NCBI GenBank assembly: GCA_029262375.1
Contig: JAJCZM010000058.1
Coordinates: 1 to 64,000 of the forward strand
Direction: 5' to 3'
From: Deltaproteobacteria bacterium
GTDB lineage: Bacteria; Desulfobacterota; Binatia; UBA1149; SPBQ01
Length of the DNA: 64,000 nt
The position numbers and the translations under genes are program-made. Below, piece by piece: positions 1-9,312 of this stretch. Position 1 is the first letter of the stretch; every line of letters starts with the position of its first letter. The notes below the pieces were generated by a model that saw only the letters and a list, made by a program, of their open reading frames with translations, searched no databases and was not told the origin of the DNA.

Positions 1-176
1 TTGGCCGCCATGGCAAGCCGACGGCGCTGCGCGTCGGTGAACCGTGGGCGACGGTCTCCCATCTACTCACGAAGAATGCGGTTTTCAGCCTGCAGATATT
101 CGATTACGTCGTGCTGGTGACGATTCACCCAGCCGGCTAGCGCAGCCAACACGAACTGAAGATGCGGCGTCCACAT
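1..176 (-). pseudogene. Integrase/DDE-type transposase, 5' part, with in-frame stop (runs off window edge)
   Basis: Read on the minus strand from the ATG at 176, the frame gives MWTPHLQFVLAALAGWVNRH and then a segment containing HDVIEYLQAENRILRE. I recognise this as the N-terminal signature of a common integrase-core/DDE transposase family. The expected Gln codon after ILRE is a TAG at 65-63. The same frame resumes at once with MGDRRPRFTDAQRRRLAMAA and leaves the window at position 1. Intact relatives read through this point, so this copy carries a nonsense mutation, or is split into two ORFs because an ATG directly follows the stop. Whether the catalytic core survives cannot be seen. The family call rests on remembered family sequence. 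Confidence 0.6.
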
Positions 177-294
177 CGAGCGGCTGCTTATAAGCCAACA
201 GCACACCTGACGGTAGGCCGTGATCGGCTATCGTCAGGCATTGTAAACTGCTGAAGTAGCTCGCTATTCGTTCGGCCGAATTTTGGAACAAGAC
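174..294 (-). repeat. Transposon-end repeat, copy 1
   Basis: This is the non-coding lead-in of the integrase-like element, running from its presumed outer end (GTCTTGTTCC on the minus strand, ending at 294) to the ATG TGG of the transposase. A diverged copy in the same orientation lies at 11086-11199. Shared landmarks include TTCGTTCGGCCGAATT and GGCTTATAAGC (both strands considered), at similar spacing. The outer end falls inside the FG-GAP reading frame, so this looks like the insertion boundary. Confidence 0.6.
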
Positions 295-554
295 GGGAAA
301 GGATTATCCCCCAAGTACACGAAGACCTCACCTTCTCCACCGAGGTCGCAACAAGCTCCGACCACGACATCTTCGATACCATCAGCGTTGATGTCGCCGA
401 TGGCAACACCGCTACCGAAGATCTGATTGGTCTCAGGGGTTTCATCCTGAAGAACAAATGCAGCAGCGGTTAGGTCTGCACCTACCGGCACTACGAGGAC
501 AACGATAGCCGCGAGAACTGCCACGCTACAGAGGAACACGTTTCTCAATCTCAT
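264..554 (-). pseudogene. FG-GAP/VCBS repeat secreted protein, truncated by the transposon end
   Basis: The start is the ATG at 554, preceded by AAGGG. An N-terminal signal or anchor helix comes first (about residues 5-27, LCSVAVLAAIVVLVVPVGA). A single FG-GAP-type repeat with the calcium-binding signature DINADGIEDVVVGA follows. The frame then enters the transposon end at about 294, which supplies the last roughly 9 residues and the stop, giving 96 aa. Full-length relatives carry several such repeats; the protein at 34810-36759 in this window has about seven. The product would be a secreted stub and is probably non-functional. It lies just downstream of the first Cys-rich paralogue on the same strand. 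Confidence 0.7.
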
Positions 555-579
555 CGGTTTTTCCCTTACGACGGCCAAA

Positions 580-2985
580 CTAGTTGTCCGACTGACACTT
601 AAGCTGTTCTCCGGCCTTTCGGAGCGTGCATGACAACACAGAATGTCCCGCACTCGCGCCGACCCGAACGCAGACACGAATCTGCCCTTCCGGGTCTTCG
701 CCAGGCAACGGCTCCACGAAGCTCGTCGGCTGCTCTATCTCCCCGAGCAGCTTGCCCTGGAAGCGGTACTTCACCTTCACGCCCTTCTCTCTCCACTGCG
801 CCTTCGAGACGCCCGGCGGTACCGACTTCATCTCCGTCTTGTCAGACAGCTTGCATTGATCATCCGCCTTCACGCTTCCGTCATCGAGGAGAGTCGGCTT
901 CTTCTTGTCCCAAACCGCTGCCGGGATCGTGAAGGAACCCAGTTCACGTACACCGTCGCTGCCGTTGTTTTCGATAAAGGATACTTCCATCTCTTCGCTT
1001 CGGCAGTCAGTGTGTTGCCCTGCGTCTAGATTGAAGTCACCGTTCTGCCCGCGCTTGCCAATCTTCCAGCGCTCGTACTTGCCGTCGCCGTCCTTGGCGG
1101 GATCGTCTTTGTTCTTATCGTCGAATTTCGCCTTCATTGAGGCCGCTTGAAGAAGGTGCGCACCCACAATCCCCGGGCAGGCGGGCAAGCAGCCGGCTGG
1201 GACGGCGCACGTACTGCTACAACAATCACCGTTGTCCAGATTGCCATCGTCGCAGGATTCCCCCGCGTCGACTGTTCCATCGCCACAGCAGCCGACGCCT
1301 ACCCCGCATCCATTCGCATCGCGGCAGCAGTCGCCGGTATCGGTACATTGTCCGAGTAACAGGCAAGTCGCTGAGTCACATTGGGACTCGCAGCACTGGC
1401 CGGGCGCGTCCGGATTGCACCCAGAAACACCGGCGTCGCACTCTTCATCATCGACTGCAAGGCCATTGCCACAGGGGTCATCGTCACAACACACTTCGGC
1501 GCCGCAGTCGGTGTTTGTCGCGCACGGGGCTCCGAGGGCGTCGCACACGGCTACGATGCCTTCGACGTTACAGCGACCGGGGCCACAGCAAGGTCCAGTC
1601 GTGCAGGCCGCATCGCTGTTACACGATTCTGTTTCGTCGTCGCAGCAGAACCACTTCTCTATCTGGCAGACGTCGTCACACCCATCTCGCGAATCGAGGT
1701 TCCCGTCATCGCACTCTTCGTCGCCTTCCTTCGAGCCATTGCCACAGTTGGTAAAACGCTGCGCGAAGACTCCAAGTTGGTCTTCGCCGGGTAGATCGGC
1801 GTGGAACACGGCTGTGAATCCTCCCGCGCCGTCGGCAATCACCCCTTCGGTGATCCGGGCGGAAGTCGTGTAGGAGTTAACAGCCAACTCGCCACCAACA
1901 GGGGCACCCAGAGTCGAGTATCGTTGGCCGAAAGTTCCGAGAGAGGCACCGTCTTGGCTCAACCAAGTGATAACGAAGCCACCGTTTCCGTCGCTACTGA
2001 CCTGGGCACCGGTCTGATCGCCCGTAGTGTAGGAGTTGACGACGAACTCCGTTCCTAGTTTGGCTCCGCCGCAGTCGAGCCGCTGCGCCACCACGCTTAG
2101 CCCCGAGGTATCGCCAGGATGTTCGGAACTTTGCCAAACAACTACGGCCTGGGCGCCTGCACCGCTCCACACGGCCGCGTTACTCTGGTCCCCCGTCGTA
2201 TACGTGTTAACCACGAACTCGGTGCCGACTGGACCTATGCCTGGATCAAATCGCCGTGCGACGACCGCTGCAGATCCGTCGGCGTCCTGATCGGCGCCCT
2301 CCCATACCACAAGCGAATCACCGCTCGCGCAGGCTGCCGAGACCTCAGGTTCGCGCCTGTCAGCGGTCGTCGTCTCGCTGATCGGATGCTCGCCACCAAC
2401 GGCAGCGCAATTGCTGTCGTACTCCTGTCCGAAGATGCCCTGGTAAGCGGAGGGAGGCTGGCCGTCGCTGTTCCATGCGACCACGAATCCGCCGTCGGAC
2501 GTGCTCCCAACTCGCGTTAGCGATTGTCGGCCCGTCGTAAATGAGTTGATATGAAACTCCGCGCCCAACGGCGCACCCGCTGCGTCGTAACAACGACCAA
2601 ATACCCCGGTTAGGTTCTCCCCAGGAATGAACTCGCCCGACTGCCACACAACGGCGAAGCCGCCGCCGGCCAATGGCGCGACCCCGCCGACACTCTGATT
2701 CTCCGTAGTGTAGGTGTTGACCTGGAATTCAACCGTCGGATTCCAGGCGGAGTCGAATCGCTGGCCGAACACGCCGCCTAACTGACCGTCCTGCCCACCT
2801 GTGCTCTCCCACACGATGACAAAACCGTCGGCGCCGTCCGACGATACACGCGGCGCTCGCTGATCATCAGTCGTATGGACGTTCGCTTGAAACTCTGGCC
2901 CGTTGGGGACCCCCGTCGCCCACGCTGATAACGGCAAGCAGGCAAAACAGGTCATGGCCCATAGGATGCTGTAGGTTCGGATCAT
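580..2985 (-). CDS. Secreted modular Cys-rich protein A (repeat N-domain + DUF4215 + conserved tail)
   Basis: 801 aa from the ATG at 2985, which has GAGGAGG 9 nt upstream. A signal peptide (residues 1-24, ending PLSAWA) is followed by about 390 residues of beta-rich repeats with the recurring pattern EFxVNTYTTxxQ...GGFVxxWxS...GxFGQRFD, probably a beta-propeller. From about residue 414 comes a 388-residue tail. It opens with a DUF4215 Cys-rich repeat (CGNG...EECDDGN...DGCDxxCQIE) and continues through a long run of paired cysteines. It ends in a Lys- and Asp-rich beta domain containing KFDDKNKDDP, WREKGVKVKYRFQGK and HSVLSCTLRK. The tail is almost the same in the next two genes. It is exported and disulphide-rich, so a cell-surface or extracellular location is likely. 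The function is unknown. Confidence 0.85.
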   Translation of the reverse strand: MIRTYSILWAMTCFACLPLSAWATGVPNGPEFQANVHTTDDQRAPRVSSDGADGFVIVWESTGGQDGQLGGVFGQRFDSAWNPTVEFQVNTYTTENQSVGGVAPLAGGGFAVVWQSGEFIPGENLTGVFGRCYDAAGAPLGAEFHINSFTTGRQSLTRVGSTSDGGFVVAWNSDGQPPSAYQGIFGQEYDSNCAAVGGEHPISETTTADRREPEVSAACASGDSLVVWEGADQDADGSAAVVARRFDPGIGPVGTEFVVNTYTTGDQSNAAVWSGAGAQAVVVWQSSEHPGDTSGLSVVAQRLDCGGAKLGTEFVVNSYTTGDQTGAQVSSDGNGGFVITWLSQDGASLGTFGQRYSTLGAPVGGELAVNSYTTSARITEGVIADGAGGFTAVFHADLPGEDQLGVFAQRFTNCGNGSKEGDEECDDGNLDSRDGCDDVCQIEKWFCCDDETESCNSDAACTTGPCCGPGRCNVEGIVAVCDALGAPCATNTDCGAEVCCDDDPCGNGLAVDDEECDAGVSGCNPDAPGQCCESQCDSATCLLLGQCTDTGDCCRDANGCGVGVGCCGDGTVDAGESCDDGNLDNGDCCSSTCAVPAGCLPACPGIVGAHLLQAASMKAKFDDKNKDDPAKDGDGKYERWKIGKRGQNGDFNLDAGQHTDCRSEEMEVSFIENNGSDGVRELGSFTIPAAVWDKKKPTLLDDGSVKADDQCKLSDKTEMKSVPPGVSKAQWREKGVKVKYRFQGKLLGEIEQPTSFVEPLPGEDPEGQIRVCVRVGASAGHSVLSCTLRKAGEQLKCQSDN

Positions 2986-3135
2986 GACGATTCCTCCTCG
3001 GCGTCGAGATTTGCGGCGTGAGCCCAGGCGCCTCGATGCATGAAGATTGGCGAGCGGTAAGTGCGCTTCCCGCATAATGGCCGCCGGCTCGCGATAGGGC
3101 CATTACCGGAATCCACAGCTGATCGCGCGTCGCGC

Positions 3136-5148
3136 CTAGTTGTCCGACTGACACTTAAGCTGCTCGCCGCCCTTGCGGAGCGTACAAGACAGCACCGAAT
3201 GCCCCGCACTCGCACCTACCCGCACGCAGATTCGAATCTGCCCTTCCGGGTCTTCGCCGGGTGAAGGCTCCACGAAGCTCGTCGGCTGATCGATCTCGCC
3301 AAGCAACTTACCTTGGAATCGGTACTTCACCTTCACGCCCTTCTCTCGCCACTGCGCCTTCGACACCCCCGGAGGCACCGACTTCAGTTCGTCTCGGTCT
3401 GAGAGCTTGCACTGATCATCTGCCGTAACGCTGCCGTCGTCTGCGAGTGTCGGCTTCTTCTTGTCCCAAACCGCCGGTGGAATGATGAACGAGCCGAGTT
3501 CCCGCACTCCATCGCTGCCGTCGTTCTCAATGATGGAGATCTCCATCTCCTCACTGCGGCAGTCAGTGTGCTGGCCGGGATCTAGGTTGAAGTCGCCATT
3601 CTGTCCACGCTTGCCGATCTTCCAGCGTTCGTATTTCCCGTCGCCGTCCTTGCCAGGATCGTCTTTGTTCTTGTCGTCGAACTTCGCCTTCATCGACGCC
3701 GCTTGCAGAAGGTGCGCACCGCCGACTCCGGGACAGGCAGGTAAACAGCCGGCCGGGACCGTGCACGTACTGCTGCAGCAATCGCCGTCGTCTAGATTCC
3801 CGTCGTCGCACGACTCACCCGGATCGAGTGCGCCGTCGCCGCAGCAGCCGATTCCTGCGCCGCACTCGCTCGCGTCGCGGCAGCACTCGCTCGTATCGGT
3901 ACATTGACCGAGCAACGAACAGGTCGCGGAGTCACATTGGGATTCGCAACACTGACCGGGCGCGTCGGGATTGCACCCAGAGCCACCGGCGTCGCACTCT
4001 TCGTCATCGACTGGGAGGCCATTGCCACACGGATCATCGTCGCAACACTCTTCAACGCCGCAGTCGCCGTTCGTTGCGCACGGAGCTCCAAGAGCGTCGC
4101 ACACTGCAACGATGCCTTCGACATTGCACCGCCCGGGGCCGCAGCAAAGTCCTGTCGTGCAGGCGGCATCGCTGTTACACGATTCCGTTTCGTCGTCGCA
4201 GCAGGAGAATTCTTCGATCTGGCAGAACTCATCACAGCCATCACCGGGAACGGTCCCTCCATCGTCGCATTCCTCACAAACCTCGATCAGCCCGTCGCCG
4301 CATGTGCTGGGTGGGCCGGGCACTATCGGACCAAAAGGGCCCTTGTAGCTCTGGCCTAGCGGGAAATTCACGATGGGCGGTCCTACCGGCGCCCCGCCAC
4401 CGTCAAGCTCGTGAAGTGTCTCAGGATCGGGGACGGCATCGAACCCGACAATGACCTCCCCGGTCCGCGCCAGCTTGGGTGAGGGAAACCCAACGCCCGC
4501 GTTGCTAAACTCCTGAACGACCGGCGCGCAGTCCGCTTTGTCAATGCTGTAGAGCTCCTGCTGCGTATGGTGATCCACCGCGTACAGCTGACCCGCTGGG
4601 CTGATGAAGAGGTCGTCCATATCCTTCGTGGTGTCGCAGACATCGGTAATGGCAAGCGTCGATGGATTGAGCGTGGCGAGAATGTTGGAAGTGCCAACGC
4701 CGCCCCCAGTGCTGTGGCTCACATAGATCGTCCCGGTAGTCGGATCTTGTGCGATCCCTTCAATCGACTCGCCAGCTAGCGCGTCCCCCAAGTCCGTCGT
4801 CGTACCGGTACAAATATCGATCTTAAGAAAACCGTACGTTGGCGACGCGATAGCGCGTCTAATCAGAATCAACTCATGCTCGCTCGGAAGCAGGGCCATT
4901 CCCCCGTGGATCTCGGTCGTGCTAGGGCCTAGATCATCGTCGATGGTTACGATTGCAGTAGTCGTCGCGGCTGAGATATCCACGAATTCCACGGCATCAA
5001 CGTCTTCTCGCACTACGTAGAAGCCATCTGCGGCACTCTGCGAAGGGAGAAGAGCTGCTAGGCAGGTCACAGCAAGAAGCCCCACCAGACTGCGTTTCGT
5101 GCACGCTTTAGCTGCATGCCTGCTTCGTATCCGAATAGGACGTTCCAT
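3136..5148 (-). CDS. Secreted modular Cys-rich protein B (different N-domain, same tail)
   Basis: 670 aa from the ATG at 5148, with GGAGG about 9 nt upstream. An Arg-rich n-region and hydrophobic core (SLVGLLAVTCLAALLPSQSA) form a signal peptide of about 40 residues. Residues about 42-282 are a beta-rich domain with propeller-like blades (for example GLxQDPTTGTIYVSHS-type strands). They are unrelated by eye to the N-domains of the flanking paralogues. The DUF4215 and Cys-rich tail begins near residue 283. From ACPGVGG to the C-terminus (about 199 residues) I count only seven substitutions plus a changed last residue against the protein at 5232-7685. Probably co-transcribed with its two neighbours (spacings 83 and 150 bp). 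No enzymatic motif was seen. Confidence 0.85.
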   Translation of the reverse strand: MERPIRIRSRHAAKACTKRSLVGLLAVTCLAALLPSQSAADGFYVVREDVDAVEFVDISAATTTAIVTIDDDLGPSTTEIHGGMALLPSEHELILIRRAIASPTYGFLKIDICTGTTTDLGDALAGESIEGIAQDPTTGTIYVSHSTGGGVGTSNILATLNPSTLAITDVCDTTKDMDDLFISPAGQLYAVDHHTQQELYSIDKADCAPVVQEFSNAGVGFPSPKLARTGEVIVGFDAVPDPETLHELDGGGAPVGPPIVNFPLGQSYKGPFGPIVPGPPSTCGDGLIEVCEECDDGGTVPGDGCDEFCQIEEFSCCDDETESCNSDAACTTGLCCGPGRCNVEGIVAVCDALGAPCATNGDCGVEECCDDDPCGNGLPVDDEECDAGGSGCNPDAPGQCCESQCDSATCSLLGQCTDTSECCRDASECGAGIGCCGDGALDPGESCDDGNLDDGDCCSSTCTVPAGCLPACPGVGGAHLLQAASMKAKFDDKNKDDPGKDGDGKYERWKIGKRGQNGDFNLDPGQHTDCRSEEMEISIIENDGSDGVRELGSFIIPPAVWDKKKPTLADDGSVTADDQCKLSDRDELKSVPPGVSKAQWREKGVKVKYRFQGKLLGEIDQPTSFVEPSPGEDPEGQIRICVRVGASAGHSVLSCTLRKGGEQLKCQSDN

Positions 5149-5231
5149 CTCTAGGTCCTCCGAAATCGTTGAGTTGAAGCGACACGAGTCACCTTCAAGT
5201 TGTTTTCGTTCGTCCGACACTACCGGTGCAA

Positions 5232-7685
5232 TTATTCCGACTGACACTTAAGCTGCTCGCCGCCCTTGCGAAGCGTGCAGCTGAGCACCGAATGCCCCGC
5301 GCTCGCACCTACCCGCACGCAGATTCGAATCTGACCTTCCGGGTCTTCGCCAGGCGATGGTTCCACGAAGCTCGTCGGCTGCTCGATCTCACCAAGTAGC
5401 TTGCCTTGGAACCGGTACTTCACCTTCACGCCCTTCTCTCGCCATTGTGCCTTCGACACACCCGCTGGCACCGACTTCAGCTCATCTCGGTCCGAGAGCT
5501 TGCACTGATCATCTGCCGTAACGCTGCCGTCGTCAGCAAGGCTCGGCTTCTTCTTGTCCCAAGCCGAGGGGGGAATCGTGAACGAACCTAGCTCCCGCAC
5601 GCCATCGGTACCGTCGTTCTCGATGATGGAGATCTCCATCTCCTCACTGCGGCAGTCAGTATGCTGGCCAGGATCCAGATTGAAGTCTCCGTTTTGTCCG
5701 CGCTTGCCGATCTTCCAGCGTTCGTACTTCCCATCGCCGTCCTTGCCGGGGTCGTCTTTGTTCTTGTCGTCGAACTTCGCCTTCATCGACGCCGCTTGCA
5801 GAAGGTGCGCACCGCCGACTCCGGGGCAGGCAGGTAAGCAGCCGGCCGGGACCGTGCACGTGCTGCTGCAGCAATCGCCATCGTCTAGGTTGCCATCGTC
5901 GCACGTCTCGCCCGGATCGAGTGTGCCGTCGCCACAGCAACCGATTCCCACACCGCATTCGCTCGCGTCACGGCAGCACTGGCTCGTATCGGTACATTGA
6001 CCGAGCAACAGACAGGTCGCGGCATCACATTGAGACTCGCAGCACTGACCGGGCGCGTCCGGGTTGCACCCGGAAACACCGGCGTCGCACTCTTCTTCAT
6101 CCACGGGGAGACCGTTGCCACACGGGTCGTCGTCGCAACACGCTTCGGCGCCGCAGTCCGTGTTCGTCGCGCACGGAGCGCCAAGCGCATCGCACACGGC
6201 AACGATGCCTTCGACGTTGCAGCGACCGGAACCGCAGCAAACACCAGTCGTGCACGCTGCATCGCTGTTACACGATTCCGCTTCGTCGTCGCAGCAGGAG
6301 AACATCTCTACCGCGCAGAACTGGTCGCAGCCGTCGCCCAGTATGAAATTCCCATCGTCGCACTCCTCGTCCCCCTCAAGCACACCGTTCCCACAGATCG
6401 TAAACTTCTGGGCGACTACCGTCTGGCCGCCGCCGACCCCCGGCTGTTCCCACGTAACGAAAAAGCCACCCTCAGCGAGCGGCAGCGCCACAGGACCGAT
6501 AGCTAAAGATCGCTGCGGTCCGGTCGTGTAGCTGTTGACCGCGAACTCGGGCCCTTCCTTCGTAGCGTCCGAGTTGAAGCGCTGTCCGAATATCCCCGTG
6601 CTGCTGCCATCTTGGTTAAGGCTGTTCCAGATCACGACGAAGCCGCCATCGTTGTCGAGAGCGACATGCGCGCGATACTGATCGCCGGTTGTATAGGTAT
6701 TCACCTGGAACTCAGTACCTACGAGACTTCCAGCGGCAGAGATCCGCTGAGCAAAGATTCCGTACGTGCTGCCCGCGCCGACCTGCGACTCTTGAAAGCT
6801 GTGCCAGGCGATAACGAAGCCCCCCGCGCCATCTGGACCCATGGCAGGATAAAGCTGCTCCCCATCCTCGAACGTATTGACTTGGAACTCGCCAGCGGTG
6901 GCAGTACCGCAATCATCATAACGACGTGCCAGTATCCCGTGCCCGCTAGCGTCGATGCCGACGGCATCCCAAACAACGAGAAACGCGTCCCCGGATATCG
7001 ACATGATTCGTGGATCCGACTGTGTATTCGTCGTTACTGCGTTGATCTGGAACTCGCCGCCCACGTTGGAACCGGCGGAATCGAGGCGCTGACCGACGAT
7101 TCGCACGTTCGTCGCCGGTGGCGGTGTGTTCCCGCTCTGCCATACCATGCAGTACCCGTCATCGGTGAGTCCGACGAGTGACGGGTTCTGCTGATTCACA
7201 GTCGTATATGTATTCACGATGAATTCCGGGCCGACTGCGATACCGCCGGCCGTATAGCGTTGCGCAAGGATATCGTAGCCGGTCGAGGTACTCTCCCAGG
7301 CGATCACGAACTCGCCTGCAGAGTTGAACGCTGCTCCCGGACTTCGCTGCGTAATCGCGAGCGTAGTATTGACCAAAAATTCCGGACTTGAGGGAGCCAA
7401 CGAGCTGTCGAATCTGCGTGCGGCTATCTCCGGACCGCCCGCTCCGCCGCCAAGGTCGCTGTCGTGCCATACGAAGAGGAAGTCGCCGCTATTTTCCACG
7501 ACGACTTCTGGAGCGGTCTGTGAACCGGCCGTCGTCGTGTTCACATCAATCTCTGGGCCGTTGGGAATTCCTGCGGCATGCAATGTCGCCGCGCCCACGA
7601 GAAGGCACAAGCCCGCTGATACCACGACTGGCAACCAGGCTGTCCGACGAACTCCTCGCATGTGTATTGTTGGATCAAGCCTCAT
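5232..7685 (-). CDS. Secreted modular Cys-rich protein C (repeat N-domain + conserved tail)
   Basis: 817 aa from the ATG at 7685, which follows AAGGAAGG. The signal peptide is about 39 residues (hydrophobic VVVSAGLCLLVGAATLHA). The N-domain of about 390 residues has the same repeat type as the protein at 580-2985: blocks of EFQVNTYTTGDQ, GGFVVIWNS and GIFGQRFN. The tail starts near residue 432 with CGNGVLEGDEECDDGN and runs through the Cys-rich and Lys/Asp-rich parts to CQSE. It is the promoter-proximal gene of the three-gene run. With its paralogues it suggests a surface-exposed family in which the tail is held constant while the N-domain varies. No sortase, GlyGly-CTERM or membrane segment is visible at the C-terminus. 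Confidence 0.85.
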   Translation of the reverse strand: MRLDPTIHMRGVRRTAWLPVVVSAGLCLLVGAATLHAAGIPNGPEIDVNTTTAGSQTAPEVVVENSGDFLFVWHDSDLGGGAGGPEIAARRFDSSLAPSSPEFLVNTTLAITQRSPGAAFNSAGEFVIAWESTSTGYDILAQRYTAGGIAVGPEFIVNTYTTVNQQNPSLVGLTDDGYCMVWQSGNTPPPATNVRIVGQRLDSAGSNVGGEFQINAVTTNTQSDPRIMSISGDAFLVVWDAVGIDASGHGILARRYDDCGTATAGEFQVNTFEDGEQLYPAMGPDGAGGFVIAWHSFQESQVGAGSTYGIFAQRISAAGSLVGTEFQVNTYTTGDQYRAHVALDNDGGFVVIWNSLNQDGSSTGIFGQRFNSDATKEGPEFAVNSYTTGPQRSLAIGPVALPLAEGGFFVTWEQPGVGGGQTVVAQKFTICGNGVLEGDEECDDGNFILGDGCDQFCAVEMFSCCDDEAESCNSDAACTTGVCCGSGRCNVEGIVAVCDALGAPCATNTDCGAEACCDDDPCGNGLPVDEEECDAGVSGCNPDAPGQCCESQCDAATCLLLGQCTDTSQCCRDASECGVGIGCCGDGTLDPGETCDDGNLDDGDCCSSTCTVPAGCLPACPGVGGAHLLQAASMKAKFDDKNKDDPGKDGDGKYERWKIGKRGQNGDFNLDPGQHTDCRSEEMEISIIENDGTDGVRELGSFTIPPSAWDKKKPSLADDGSVTADDQCKLSDRDELKSVPAGVSKAQWREKGVKVKYRFQGKLLGEIEQPTSFVEPSPGEDPEGQIRICVRVGASAGHSVLSCTLRKGGEQLKCQSE

Positions 7686-7764
7686 CCGTCTACCTTCCTT
7701 CGTATTGCGTGTAGTGTCGGCCATCAGTCGTTCAGTAGCCGTATTTCAGCCCCTGCTCCTCGAA

Positions 7765-7914
7765 TCACTTTGTTGTCGGAACGGAAACCCGATCATTCAT
7801 CGTACGGGTACGACCCTGAAACTGCGGACCATGCTTAATCCCCGTAGCGGACGGTGTGGACGCACCGCACGTGATGAACAACGTAGTGAATTGGACGGGA
7901 GATAAACGACGCAT
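7765..7914 (-). pseudogene. Probable relic of a fourth Cys-rich-family gene (N-terminus only)
   Basis: A 49-codon ORF starts at the ATG at 7914 behind a strong AGGAGG (7 nt spacing). It encodes a hydrophobic leader, then SATGIKHGPQFQ and a few more residues. The equivalent position in the protein at 580-2985 reads WATGVPNGPEFQ directly after signal cleavage. The frame then stops and no tail follows. The intact ribosome binding site plus this short match suggests the 5' end of a lost paralogue. It could also be a genuine small secreted peptide. Low confidence. Confidence 0.4.
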
Positions 7915-8393
7915 CGACGAGCCTCCTGTTGAAGGTTCCAGCGACCAGCTATCCACCGAAATCGTTTTGGACGCGCGGGGCCGACAGGTGCCTATGAAGT
8001 CGCGAAACTAGCATGCCGCCCGCGCTGAATTCTATCCGGGGCAACCCTTAGTGTCGTCAGGGTCGGCGGCGGGATGATGACAACCCAAGTCCGGCGCTGA
8101 GCAACGTGCCTTTTACACCGATCTCTGTGGCCCAAATCAGTAGCTGATTCGCGGACCGACCGTGTCCCAGATCATAGCGCTAGGATGTCCCCCGATGTTT
8201 CCTCGGCCACATCGCCGCGACACACCAGCCTGGCACGACTCCAGGTTGGGTTGTCGAAGACGACCGTGATCTGTGGATGAGATCTCATGACAAGTCTCCG
8301 CTGACGAACGGGCATAGGGCCGCTATAGCCTTAATACCAAGTGTATCCTCAACCTCGCTCGCCCACGAGAGGACGCACAGCGAGAAACAACGG
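7915..8393. other. Intergenic region, no gene recognised
   Basis: About 480 bases between the relic ORF and the lipoprotein gene. A weak hairpin (CCTGG, loop of 7, CCAGG) lies near 8229-8245. No ORF here has a convincing ribosome binding site or a family match. The promoter of the downstream three-gene run probably lies here or just inside the relic, but I cannot point to -35/-10 boxes. Confidence 0.4.
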
Positions 8394-9113
8394 CTATGGA
8401 GCACGCGCGCCATCGTTCGGATCCGTCTCTCGTGACTCCACCATCGCGTCTTGAGCACCGGGCACGCCTCGATGCAACGGCTCGGCACTCTCGACCTGTG
8501 CAACGAAATCCTCGGACCCGAACTCGGCGATGGCCGCTGCAAGCGCCGTGTCGAGCGCTTGCCGAACAACACCGCGGAACTCCGCGGCGAGGCCAAGCCA
8601 CAGCACGTTGGTCTCGCTTCCCTCGACGCTGGTACTCCAGACCACTGCCTCGGTGTCGTCGACGAGCTCGATTCCCACGATAACGTTGTGCCAAGTCGCC
8701 ATATACATATCGAGCCAGAACTTATCGATGCTGCCTTCTAAACTGAGGACCGGTGCGAAGTCGGTCGGGATCTCTTGCTCTTCGCCCCCCTCGATCACCG
8801 CGCGATAGCCTGCGGAGCGAAGCGCCTCGGTAAAAGAAAGTGTTAGGATGTCTTCAAGGGTATCGTCGACCGGCACGGCGATATGCCCCAGAACCATTCC
8901 GTACCCGTTGCGTTTCGCACCGATGAACTCGCGGCGGTCTTCGGCACGGTTATCCACGAAACGGCGAACGCTGATATCACCGCGCGGCTCCGCGGCGACG
9001 CCGGCTTCGAACGGTGTATGCTCCAAGGCCATGCGCGACGTCCCGATCGCGCAGGCGCTACAGAGTTGGACGATGGCAATCAGAGCGATGCCGCTATGTA
9101 GTCGTCGATTCAT
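8394..9113 (-). CDS. YajG-like outer-membrane lipoprotein
   Basis: 239 aa from the ATG at 9113 behind GGAGGG. The N-terminus is a lipoprotein signal (hydrophobic core, then QLCSAC), so a lipidated Cys near residue 21 is likely. The body carries the layout of YajG-like lipoproteins: a short beta strand with a conserved basic stretch (SVRRFVDNR), then a region annotated in relatives as the region that forms the compact domain (DTLEDILTLSFTEALRSAGY), and later SLEGSIDKFWLDMY. The function of this family is poorly known. The gene stands alone between two intergenic gaps. Confidence 0.6.
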   Translation of the reverse strand: MNRRLHSGIALIAIVQLCSACAIGTSRMALEHTPFEAGVAAEPRGDISVRRFVDNRAEDRREFIGAKRNGYGMVLGHIAVPVDDTLEDILTLSFTEALRSAGYRAVIEGGEEQEIPTDFAPVLSLEGSIDKFWLDMYMATWHNVIVGIELVDDTEAVVWSTSVEGSETNVLWLGLAAEFRGVVRQALDTALAAAIAEFGSEDFVAQVESAEPLHRGVPGAQDAMVESRETDPNDGARAP

Positions 9114-9312
9114 GTGCCCTCCGATCGGCGACCTCAGCGCGGAGGCCTGAGGCTGCGGAACAGATCGACTAGGACCGGAACGAGAGTGTTAGTGCAACGA
9201 CGACGTGGGAGTTTGTTTCAGGCGTGGTGGGAATCGATGTCTACGGTACGGCTTCGGCGGACGTTTCATCGGTGCGGCTTGCCGTAGATGCCGTTGACGT
9301 GACAATCGCCTC

